Notes under the pieces: model-generated
What the model saw: only the letters and a program-made list of their open reading frames with translations
Database searches by the model: none
Told to the model about the DNA's origin: nothing
DNA from: Marinisporobacter balticus
GTDB taxonomy: Bacteria; Bacillota; Clostridia; Peptostreptococcales; Thermotaleaceae
Direction of reading: 5' to 3'
DNA: 64,000 nt
Assembly (NCBI RefSeq): GCF_004345705.1
Contig: NZ_SLWV01000009.1
Location: 57,029-121,028 of the forward strand
Part shown: piece after piece, positions 52,359-59,703 of the stretch
Position numbering within the stretch: position 1 is the first letter of the stretch
How the letters are laid out: every line of letters begins with the position of its first letter
Made by a program: the position numbers and the translations under genes

Positions 52359-52748
52359 TTATTCTTTTATCTGATTATTTTCAACTTTCTCGTTAGATTT
52401 TACATCTTTTTCAACCTTTTTTTGATCTTCCACTTTTTCTCCTTGCTCTTTTTCCAAATTTCTATTAAAAATATTAATGAGTGTTTGTACTTCCTCATGG
52501 GGTCTCGGAATAACACTATGAGCTAATACGGTTCCTACTTTTTCAGCTGCCATCACACCTGCTTCGACTGCAGCCTTTACCGCCGCTACGTCTCCAGCAA
52601 TATGAATGGTGACACTTACAGCTTTGCCTGCTCCTATCACTTTTTCATAACCGACAAGACGAACTTCTGCTGTTTTACAAGCGCCATCAAGTGCAGTCAC
52701 GGCTGTTGCTAATCCAAGTGTTTCTATTAAACCTAAAGCACCTCTCAT
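52359..52748 (-). CDS. BMC-H shell protein with long charged C-terminal tail
   Basis: This 129-aa protein has a BMC domain (about 1-90: GALGLIETLGLATAVTALDG, GYEKVIGAGKAVSVTIHIAG, HSVIPRPHEEVQ) plus an unusual 35-40 residue Lys/Glu-rich tail. I take ATG at 52748, behind GGAGGTG; the upstream ATG adds 14 residues with no support. The tail could interact with cargo or the cytosol. It is the middle one of three BMC-H genes. Confidence 0.93.
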   Translation of the reverse strand: MRGALGLIETLGLATAVTALDGACKTAEVRLVGYEKVIGAGKAVSVTIHIAGDVAAVKAAVEAGVMAAEKVGTVLAHSVIPRPHEEVQTLINIFNRNLEKEQGEKVEDQKKVEKDVKSNEKVENNQIKE

Positions 52749-52817
52749 TTTACACCTCCAACCATTGGCATATGGCTTGCTTACATACATTATTTATCGC
52801 AAAAAACATTATTTTCA

Positions 52818-53144
52818 TCATTTATTACTTAGTTCTTCTAATGTCATCATTGTACTTTTTTTATTTGTATTCTTCTCACTTGTTTTGTTTTTTGATTGTT
52901 CTTTTATTGGGTGATCTATAAAATTTTCTAAATATGCATCCCATTTCACAGGCTCTTTTTTAACTGTTTTGTGCGTTGCTTGATCCTCTTTATGATATAT
53001 CACCTCTTTTAATAATGATTCATATTTCTGATCAATCGTTCGTTCCTTTTTTGGTAACCCATACACTTCTACATTTGATTCAATATCTTTATTCATCTTT
53101 TTAGCAATATTCTTCATGATTCTTATTGCTAATGGATTTGCCAT
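52818..53144 (-). CDS. Unknown protein encoded among BMC shell genes
   Basis: This 108-aa hydrophilic protein has an N-terminal stretch (PLAIRIMKNIAKKMNKDIE) that can form an amphipathic helix, like the encapsulation peptides that bind BMC shells. A central segment (KWDAYLENFIDHP) and a disordered Lys/Asn/Thr-rich C-terminus follow. ATG at 53144 follows GGGGTG. It is sandwiched between two BMC-H genes on the same strand. No family is recognised. It could be a scaffold or assembly factor, but that is inferred from position and composition only. Confidence 0.75.
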   Translation of the reverse strand: MANPLAIRIMKNIAKKMNKDIESNVEVYGLPKKERTIDQKYESLLKEVIYHKEDQATHKTVKKEPVKWDAYLENFIDHPIKEQSKNKTSEKNTNKKSTMMTLEELSNK

Positions 53145-53161
53145 ATCAACACCCCATTAAA

Positions 53162-53434
53162 CTACTTTAATAGTTTTGCCACTTCATCATGTGGTCTTGG
53201 AATTACATTTATGGAAACTATCTCTGCAAGATCTTTCGCAGACTTTTCTGCACTCTCAATCGCTGCTTTAACGGCTGCTACTTCTCCTTCTACCATAACA
53301 GACACGATCCCTGAGCCAACAAAATTGAAGTCAACAATCGTCACGTCAGCAGCTTTTACCATTGCATCCGCTGCCGTAATAGCGGCTAACATACTTTTTA
53401 TTTCAAATATTCCTAAGGCTTGTTTCATCCTCAT
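53162..53434 (-). CDS. BMC-H hexameric shell protein
   Basis: This 90-aa BMC-domain protein has QALGIFEIKSMLAAITAADA, DFNFVGSGIVSVMVEGEVAA and INVIPRPHDEVAKLL. The pore segment reads VGSGI, the common small-residue type, unlike the Trp-bearing neighbour. The start is either ATG 53434 (AAGGGG five bases upstream) or the ATG two codons later. First of the shell genes in transcription order, it directly follows ubiD. Confidence 0.95.
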   Translation of the reverse strand: MRMKQALGIFEIKSMLAAITAADAMVKAADVTIVDFNFVGSGIVSVMVEGEVAAVKAAIESAEKSAKDLAEIVSINVIPRPHDEVAKLLK

Positions 53435-53449
53435 TAATCCCCTTTATTC

Positions 53450-54805
53450 TTATTTTTCAATATTAGGAAAATATTTCTTAATGTCAATCTTTTCAAAGTT
53501 AGGTATGCGCGCTTTTTCAAATTTTATACAATCATCCCCTAGTGGTTTCGTAGCATCTAATCCCATTTTTGTTGTAATTCCTCTCACTACATGACTAGGT
53601 TCAAGCCCCGAACCTAAGGCCCCACCTATTACAACCAAATCATGATCCGCTTGAAATCTAGATGCCATTGCACCTTCTACTTCATCATGATCAAATATAT
53701 TTACATCTTCATCTACAATAACTACATGCTTTACATCCGTACTACTTGCTAAAACGCCTAATATTGCACTTTTCCCATCTCCATCAAATTTCTTGTGAAT
53801 AGAAGCAACTACATGAAATCTATAACCTCCTCCAATTGTAACATTCACGTCTTTAACATCGACTAATGCTTTTAAACGGCTATATACTTCAATTTCTCTT
53901 ATGAGTCCATTTGAAAGATGTTCTTGTGGACAAGGAAAAGCAGTTTGGAAAATCGGGTTATTTCTATGCATAATCACTTTAACTTCTATAATTGGATGGG
54001 GTGCTTGACTTCCATAATAACCCATCAATTCTCCAAAAGGTCCCTCAAGTTCTCTTTTATTCGGTGGAATAATGCCTTCAAATACATACTCTGCGTGTGC
54101 AGGTACCTCTAAATCAACACTATGGCACTTCACAAGCTCTAATGGTTCTCCTCTTAACGCACTATCCACTTCATATTTGTCTAATCCATAAGTTTCTGAA
54201 CTAATTTGTGATGCTAATAAAAGATTGGCATCATATCCTAGCACAACTGCTACTTCTAATGGTTTATTTTTAGATTCTAATGCTTGAAATTCTCTTGTTA
54301 AAAAAGGAGAAGCAATAAGTGCACTCATCTTATTCCCTTTAAGCATTTGAAATCTACGAACAGATACATATCTTTTCCCTGTTTGTGGATCTTTGACAAC
54401 TAACATACCTGATGTAATATAGCTTGAGGAATCTTTTCCGTGATAAGTAGGTACGGGTAACATACTTTTAAGATCAATATTTCTCGTTAAAATATTCTCC
54501 ATGATAGGTCCTTTATCTAAAAGCTTCGTAGGCTTTGGGTTCATCATCGCATTTATGAATTTTGCAATTCTCTCTTCATGCGTTACATTCAATAAATCAT
54601 AATAAATTTCACGATTCCCAAAAAGTGCACCTACCACAGAAGTTTTACTTCCCCTTACTTTGTTAAACAACATTGGTCTTTCATTTTTGTAATGTTTTAG
54701 CACGCCACCCAATTCATATTTAGGATCTACCTCTACATCACAAATCTCTAAATAGCCATTTTTCTTTAGCTTATCTATTGTAGCTCTAAGCATTTGTCGT
54801 TCCAC
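53450..54805 (-). CDS. UbiD-family prenylated-FMN decarboxylase
   Basis: This 451-aa enzyme of the UbiD family decarboxylates aromatic, heteroaromatic or unsaturated acids with prenylated FMN. Recognisable parts are ITSGMLVVKDPQTGKRYVSV, RRFQMLKGNKMSALIASP, GEPLELVKCHSVDLEVPAHA and EGPFGELMGYYGSQAPHPII. The start is GTG 54805 or ATG 54793. It is 16 bp upstream of a BMC-H gene and 24 bp after the cofactor-making ubiX. In this purine locus the natural substrate would be 4-amino-5-imidazolecarboxylate, a known intermediate of clostridial xanthine breakdown (inference). Confidence 0.9.
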   Translation of the reverse strand: MERQMLRATIDKLKKNGYLEICDVEVDPKYELGGVLKHYKNERPMLFNKVRGSKTSVVGALFGNREIYYDLLNVTHEERIAKFINAMMNPKPTKLLDKGPIMENILTRNIDLKSMLPVPTYHGKDSSSYITSGMLVVKDPQTGKRYVSVRRFQMLKGNKMSALIASPFLTREFQALESKNKPLEVAVVLGYDANLLLASQISSETYGLDKYEVDSALRGEPLELVKCHSVDLEVPAHAEYVFEGIIPPNKRELEGPFGELMGYYGSQAPHPIIEVKVIMHRNNPIFQTAFPCPQEHLSNGLIREIEVYSRLKALVDVKDVNVTIGGGYRFHVVASIHKKFDGDGKSAILGVLASSTDVKHVVIVDEDVNIFDHDEVEGAMASRFQADHDLVVIGGALGSGLEPSHVVRGITTKMGLDATKPLGDDCIKFEKARIPNFEKIDIKKYFPNIEK

Positions 54806-54828
54806 ATTCTACCGCCTCTCCTTATTAT

Positions 54829-55383
54829 TTATTCACCCCATCTTTTCATCAGATTGTGTTCTATTCCGATTTGGTCTAACATTCTACCCACGATAATATT
54901 TACGATATCTCCTATCGTCTGAGGCTGATGATAAAATCCTGGAGAAGCAGGCATTACTTTTACACCGATCTTTGCAAGCTTGAGCATATTTTCCAAATGA
55001 ATCACACTAAGTGGTGTTTCTCTAGGTAATATAATCAGTTTTCTACCTTCTTTAATGGTTACATCTGCTGCTCTGCCCACCAGATTTGATGAAATGCCAT
55101 TCGCAATAGCTGCTACCGTGTTCATCGAACACGGCGCAATAATCATTCCATCATTTTTGAATGATCCACTTGCAATTGCTGCAGCCAAATCATTATTGTC
55201 ATAAGAATAACTTGCCAATGACCTTAGTTCTTCTAAGTTCATATTGCATTCATGTTCAACTACATATTCTCCCATTCTTGATACAACAAGATGTGTCTCT
55301 ACGCCAAGTTGTTCGAGTGCTTTTAGTAGCGCAACGCCATATATTGCACAGCTACCTCCAGTTATCGCCACAGTTAGTCTCAT
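54829..55383 (-). CDS. ubiX: UbiX-family flavin prenyltransferase
   Basis: This 184-aa protein makes the prenylated FMN required by UbiD. Motifs are VAITGGSCAIYGVALLKAL (flavin site), IIAPCSMNTVAAIANGISSN, GRAADVTIKEGRKLIILPRE and MPASPGFYHQP. ATG at 55383 follows GAGGGATTGAAAG. Tight pairing with ubiD shows that the partner decarboxylase is prFMN-dependent. Confidence 0.94.
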   Translation of the reverse strand: MRLTVAITGGSCAIYGVALLKALEQLGVETHLVVSRMGEYVVEHECNMNLEELRSLASYSYDNNDLAAAIASGSFKNDGMIIAPCSMNTVAAIANGISSNLVGRAADVTIKEGRKLIILPRETPLSVIHLENMLKLAKIGVKVMPASPGFYHQPQTIGDIVNIIVGRMLDQIGIEHNLMKRWGE

Positions 55384-55410
55384 CTTTCAATCCCTCTTTC
55401 TTCTAAAGGA

Positions 55411-56013
55411 CTATTTCACTTTGTTTTCTGCGTCTCCGCCACCTGCCCATGCATCTTCTCCATTTTCCCATGCTTTTTTATAGGCATCAACCGTCATAAC
55501 TTTTGTGAATATACTTAAATCATTTAAACCATATGCATGCATTTCTTCTGTTTTTGAAGCACAACCATCACTTAGCGTAATCACTTTATAAGCGTTATAA
55601 AGTGCATCCGATGCAGTACTTCTTACGCAAACATTTGTCCAAACCCCTGTTAGAACAACTGTGTCAATATTTTCTTCTCTTAAATATAAATCTAAATCCG
55701 TATGTGCAAAACCGCTATGTCTTCGCTTAGGTACGATATACTCTTCTCCTTCTGGATATAGCTCTTTAATAAAATCTGAACCCCAAGTCCCTTTTACTGC
55801 ATGAACAGGTCTTACTCTAAAGTCAGCATCATTTTTTCTATGTGCTTCTTGAATGTGTACGAGATGAATATCGTCATCTTCTCTCGCTCTAACCCATTTT
55901 AATAATTCTTGTAGTGTTGGAACAATATCATCTCCACCTGGACATCTTAGTGGTGCTTTTTCTCCTATAAAATCATTTAACATATCTATTACTAATATCG
56001 CATGTCTTGCCAT
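55411..56013 (-). CDS. Isochorismatase-like cysteine amidohydrolase
   Basis: This 200-aa hydrolase of the isochorismatase/N-carbamoylsarcosine amidase fold has the catalytic Asp in AILVIDMLNDFIG, Lys in EEYIVPKRRHSGFAHTDLDL and nucleophile Cys in VVLTGVWTNVCVRSTASDA. ATG at 56013 follows AAGGGGGC. Members hydrolyse ureido (carbamoyl) and amide bonds. Lying between a cyclic amidohydrolase and UbiD/UbiX, it fits hydrolysis of 4-ureido-5-imidazolecarboxylate to the amino acid plus CO2 and ammonia (inference). Confidence 0.9.
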   Translation of the reverse strand: MARHAILVIDMLNDFIGEKAPLRCPGGDDIVPTLQELLKWVRAREDDDIHLVHIQEAHRKNDADFRVRPVHAVKGTWGSDFIKELYPEGEEYIVPKRRHSGFAHTDLDLYLREENIDTVVLTGVWTNVCVRSTASDALYNAYKVITLSDGCASKTEEMHAYGLNDLSIFTKVMTVDAYKKAWENGEDAWAGGGDAENKVK

Positions 56014-56034
56014 ATTAAACGCCCCCTTTTTTTT

Positions 56035-56068
56035 AGCATAGCAGGCATTTATTTTTGCCTGCTATGCT
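56035..56068 (-). other. Intercistronic hairpin before the isochorismatase-like gene
   Basis: AGCATAGCAGGC (56035-56046) pairs perfectly with GCCTGCTATGCT (56057-56068). On the minus-strand mRNA it is followed by A-rich sequence and the AAGGGGG ribosome site, so it is not a leftward terminator. It may protect or process the mRNA between the two genes, or work as a rightward terminator. Confidence 0.6.
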
Positions 56069-56092
56069 TTATTGTATTTTAATAGTATGATC

Positions 56093-57643
56093 TTAGAACT
56101 TAATCGTTTTATCTAATTTCTGAATACTTTGTCTTTTAATCCATGTGCCAAATCCAGGTTCTACCATGATTCCTTTAATAGACTGCACTTCTTTTTTCAC
56201 TTTTTCTGGATGATCTTTTCTATAGCTTACTTGATACTCAGCACTCTGTAAATCATCTGGTGTGTTAAATACAACATCCCAATTGTCATAGCTTGGTAGT
56301 ACCCCTTCTTCACCATCTGAATAAACAAGATTTCCTCTAACGATTGTTTTAACAGGTTTTCCTTTTAGTTTCATGCCATGTAGTGGATTGTATTTTGCTA
56401 AAGTCACTTGTTCCTCTTGCTTAATCGTCCACGCTCTATCTAGATCAATAATGGTAAAGTCAGCATCTGATCCAATAAACATTGCCCCTTTTTTAGGATA
56501 TAATCCATAATGAATCGCTGCATTCTTAGAAAGTACCTCTACTAATCTACTTAATGAAATTCTTCCCTTATTGTAACCTTCACTCACAAGAACAGGTACC
56601 ATTGTTTCTACGCCAGGAATTCCTGGGAATGCAGTCCAAATATTTGTTCCCGCTTTCGCTTTTTCGCTTTCGATTTCATAAGGGGCATGATCCGTAGCAA
56701 CAAAATCAATACTTCCATTTCTTAATGCTTCCCAATGCATTTCATTATCTTCTTTTCTTCTTAGTGGCGGTGCAATCTTCGCACATGCCCCATGCTCGGT
56801 CATTGCTTCTTGTGCATTAAGTGTTAAGTAGTGAGGACAAGTTTCTGCTGTCACACTTAATCCTCTTTTTTTAGCTTCCCCTACAAGCTGTGCACCAATA
56901 CCTGTACTCATATGTACGATGTGCAGTCTAGCGCCTGATTCTTCAGCAAAGCTAATCCCTAACTGAATCGCTGTCTTCTCTGCCAATATTGATCTTGCTT
57001 CTGCCCAAGCAGGTCCATCTAATCGTCCTTCTTCTTGATATTTTTTAACATAAAAATCACACATCGCAAAGTTCTCTGCATGAATCCCTACAGGCAATCC
57101 CGTTTCAGCAACTGCTTTAAAGCATTCAAACATTTCTGGATCTGATACTCTAGGATAGGTTGGAACCGATGGTGTCATATAAAGTTTAAATGCAACAACG
57201 CCTGCATCTACTTGTTCCTTTACGTTGTGCAACCAACCTTCTCGTACATCTTCTCCTGTTACCCCACCCCATAAAGCAAAATCAACTAACGCTTGAGGTT
57301 TCCATAAAGATACTTTTGTATTTAGCTGTTCAACACTTCTTACAGATGGAACAGAACAGCATGGCATATCAATAACCGTTGTAACGCCACCCGTTGCAGC
57401 AGCAGCAGAGCCTGTTAATGTGTTTTCTCTGTGACCAAAACCTTGATACATAAAGTGCGTATGCGAATCAATGCATCCAGGCATTGTTAAATTTCCCTGT
57501 GCATCTATTATATTACCCGCTTCTACATCTGTTAAATCTTGTGTGAAACCTGCAATTTTTTCATCTTTCACTAAAATATTTGTTAAAATTGTGTCATCAC
57601 CTTGCGGAATTCTAGCGTTTTTAACAATTACATCTACTTTCAT
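56093..57643 (-). CDS. Dihydropyrimidinase/hydantoinase-like cyclic amidohydrolase
   Basis: This 516-aa enzyme opens a cyclic amide or ureide ring. It shows MPGCIDSHTHFMYQGFGHRE (first metal ligands), VVAFKLYMTPSVPTYPRVSD with the carboxylated Lys position, GIHAENFAMCDFYV, LHIVHMSTGIGAQLV and FVATDHAPYEIE. It is longer than typical hydantoinases (about 460 aa) because of a C-terminal extension ending WIKRQSIQKLDKTIKF, a possible amphipathic helix. ATG at 57643 follows AAGGAGGGG. The context suggests xanthine as substrate, giving 4-ureido-5-imidazolecarboxylate; allantoin or dihydropyrimidines are alternatives. Confidence 0.9.
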   Translation of the reverse strand: MKVDVIVKNARIPQGDDTILTNILVKDEKIAGFTQDLTDVEAGNIIDAQGNLTMPGCIDSHTHFMYQGFGHRENTLTGSAAAATGGVTTVIDMPCCSVPSVRSVEQLNTKVSLWKPQALVDFALWGGVTGEDVREGWLHNVKEQVDAGVVAFKLYMTPSVPTYPRVSDPEMFECFKAVAETGLPVGIHAENFAMCDFYVKKYQEEGRLDGPAWAEARSILAEKTAIQLGISFAEESGARLHIVHMSTGIGAQLVGEAKKRGLSVTAETCPHYLTLNAQEAMTEHGACAKIAPPLRRKEDNEMHWEALRNGSIDFVATDHAPYEIESEKAKAGTNIWTAFPGIPGVETMVPVLVSEGYNKGRISLSRLVEVLSKNAAIHYGLYPKKGAMFIGSDADFTIIDLDRAWTIKQEEQVTLAKYNPLHGMKLKGKPVKTIVRGNLVYSDGEEGVLPSYDNWDVVFNTPDDLQSAEYQVSYRKDHPEKVKKEVQSIKGIMVEPGFGTWIKRQSIQKLDKTIKF

Positions 57644-57676
57644 TCCAAACCCCTCCTTATGTTTATTTCCCTATAT

Positions 57677-58603
57677 TTATTTCATTAAATGCGTTTCTAA
57701 TATTTGTTGTCTATTAAGGTTTTCTAATCCTAAGAAATATTCAAGAGAATTCAGTAAATATTCTAATTTAACAGGTCCTACAAGTTCTGAACCCGTAACA
57801 GCTACACCATATCTTGCTGCTTCTTGTTTTACAAAACTAAAAGTTCTATAAAGTGGCGTATTTTCACAGTCAAACATATTCATAGATACTACTACACCTT
57901 CTCTTTCTGGAAACTTAATCCCTACTGCTCTAACCGTTGAAAATCCTCCGCTTGGCCCTCTAACACCTTTTGCTATTTTCTTTGCGATCTGTACATCTTC
58001 AGTGGCTAAGAATACATTATATGCAGTCAAGCCTTCCATATCTGCACTTACAATCGTTGCCCCTCTTTTATCGCATAGTTTTCCATCTACACTTAAATCT
58101 GGTTTTCTCTTTTCATAATCAGGATGTGACTTATCCTTTAATAAATCTTTTAACCCCTCATATTGCCCTTTTCTAATGAAAGCCAATGCTTTCTTATCTT
58201 CTGTTTTTGCATTTACCCCTGAAAAATAAACAGGTACTTCATATCTATTAAATAGTTCTTCTCCAATTTCTTCTGCTACTTCCTTGCATTCATCTAATGT
58301 AATATTTTTGAATGGAAATAATGGAATCGTATCTTGTGCACCGATTCTAGGGTGTGTACCTTTTTGTTCTTCCATATTGATTAATTCATACGATTTTCCA
58401 GCCATATTTAGCAATGCTTCTTTTAAAGGTTTTGGTTCTCCTATAAGGGTTACAACGGTTCTGTTAAAATCATGCTCTGGTTCAACACTGACTAAAGTTA
58501 CACCTTCAACATTTCTAACGACATCTGCTATTTTTTCAACAACATCTTTTCTTCTTCCATCACTAAAATTTGGAACTGCTAATACATACTTTTTGTCCTC
58601 CAT
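57677..58603 (-). CDS. Formiminotransferase (FtcD N-domain family; probable glycine formiminotransferase)
   Basis: This 308-aa protein equals the stand-alone formiminotransferase half of FtcD. It has VPNFSDGRRKDVVEKIADVV, EPEHDFNRTVVTLIGEP, KGTHPRIGAQDTIPLFPFK and KGVRGPSGGFSTVRAVGIKF. ATG at 58603 follows GGAGG; the longer reading to 58684 has no support. It moves a formimino group from an N-formimino amino acid to THF. No histidine-degradation (hut) genes are nearby, and the BMC-purine context suggests formiminoglycine as donor, yielding glycine (inference). It is first in the long leftward operon. Confidence 0.9.
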   Translation of the reverse strand: MEDKKYVLAVPNFSDGRRKDVVEKIADVVRNVEGVTLVSVEPEHDFNRTVVTLIGEPKPLKEALLNMAGKSYELINMEEQKGTHPRIGAQDTIPLFPFKNITLDECKEVAEEIGEELFNRYEVPVYFSGVNAKTEDKKALAFIRKGQYEGLKDLLKDKSHPDYEKRKPDLSVDGKLCDKRGATIVSADMEGLTAYNVFLATEDVQIAKKIAKGVRGPSGGFSTVRAVGIKFPEREGVVVSMNMFDCENTPLYRTFSFVKQEAARYGVAVTGSELVGPVKLEYLLNSLEYFLGLENLNRQQILETHLMK

Positions 58604-58968
58604 AAAATGACCTCCATTTATTTGATTTGTATTTTGTATTTGTTTTTTATTTCTGTATATTCTAAATATTCTAATCAAACTCATGAATACCTTTATGTAC
58701 TATTTACAAAATATGCAATATTTACAAATGATATTATTATATATTTTTGTGTTATTTCTACAATTTTCTTAGTGCTATTTATTTTTTCTATTCCTTTTTT
58801 TACTATTGAACCTTATTATTTCAACGGTTTGTTTATTATTTTATTACTTCATTGTAAAAATTTTAGTATAGAACAAAAAAAAGGAATTTATGAAACTGTA
58901 TTTAATAATTCATAAGAGCCGAAATTGATCTAGTAAATATTTAAAAATAATCAGAAGGAGCTGTTTAA
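58604..58968. other. Divergent intergenic region of the BMC/purine operon
   Basis: This AT-rich region of about 365 bp lies between the divergent formiminotransferase and cyclase genes. It must carry promoters for both directions. A loose inverted pair TTTGATT (58621-58627) and AATCAAA (58673-58679) is present. I saw no riboswitch and no convincing gene. Confidence 0.4.
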
Positions 58969-59661
58969 ATGAGTTTAAGATTAATTGATCTTTCACAGGA
59001 AATTTTCCAAGGTATGTCTGTTTTTCCAATGCATCAAAATACATTTATTATGACAAACATGACCCATGAGGAAAATATGCAAGCAACAGGTAGCAAATCG
59101 CTCGGTTTCTCCGCAAGAAATCTCTTAATTAGCGAACATGGCGGTACCCATTGCGATGGAGTTTGGGAATATAAACCATCTGGACAAACAATTGATAAAA
59201 TGCCCATTGACTATTTTTGGGGAAGTGCAATTTGTATAGATTTATCTCATATTTCACCCACAAAATACATTGAACCTAAAGATTTGGAAGAAGCTTTAAA
59301 AAATTCAGGTCAGACTATTTATCAGGGAGATATTGTCTTACTATATACAGGTCACTATGACAGATATTTCAATACCGACAAATGGCAAACAACCTATTCT
59401 GGACTTAGCTATGCATCCGCCACATGGCTTGCTAAGCAAGGTGTTGTAAATATCGGTGTAGATGCCCCTGCCATTGATCATCCAGATGATTTGAATTTTT
59501 CAGGTCATTTAGTTTGCGGAGAATATGATATAACCAATACAGAAAACCTATGCAATTTAGATAAAGTAGTCAATCAAAGATTCTTATTCTTTGGCCTACC
59601 TCTAAAAATTCGAGATGGTTCTGGTTCTCCTATTCGTGCTGTAGCTCTTGTAGAAAAATAG
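58969..59661 (+). CDS. Cyclase/kynurenine-formamidase-like metal hydrolase
   Basis: This 230-aa protein belongs to the cyclase family (PF04199 type). Its metal site reads SEHGGTHCDGVWEYKPSGQT; in most members the motif is HxGTHxDxPxHF, so the third ligand position is Glu-like here, marking a subfamily. Further parts are ICIDLSHISPTKYIEP, DIVLLYTGHYDRYF and VNIGVDAPAIDHPD. ATG at 58969 follows AGAAGGAGC. Family members hydrolyse formamides and cyclic amides. In this locus it is the best candidate for opening 4-imidazolone to formiminoglycine (inference). It is divergent from the BMC operon and ends at a strong terminator. Confidence 0.87.
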   Translation: MSLRLIDLSQEIFQGMSVFPMHQNTFIMTNMTHEENMQATGSKSLGFSARNLLISEHGGTHCDGVWEYKPSGQTIDKMPIDYFWGSAICIDLSHISPTKYIEPKDLEEALKNSGQTIYQGDIVLLYTGHYDRYFNTDKWQTTYSGLSYASATWLAKQGVVNIGVDAPAIDHPDDLNFSGHLVCGEYDITNTENLCNLDKVVNQRFLFFGLPLKIRDGSGSPIRAVALVEK

Positions 59662-59703
59662 TAAAACATCAACTCCATTCTATGGAGTTGATGTTTTACT
59701 ATT
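59662..59703. terminator. Bidirectional terminator between cyclase and PucR genes
   Basis: AGTAAAACATCAACTCCAT pairs perfectly with ATGGAGTTGATGTTTTACT around TCT. The last codons of the convergent PucR gene lie inside the right arm. Confidence 0.92.

Noticed and set aside
58607..58915. 102-codon hydrophobic frame between formiminotransferase and cyclase
   Set aside because: Its start lies within the ribosome site of the opposite gene and it has none of its own; AT-rich intergenic DNA readily gives such frames.
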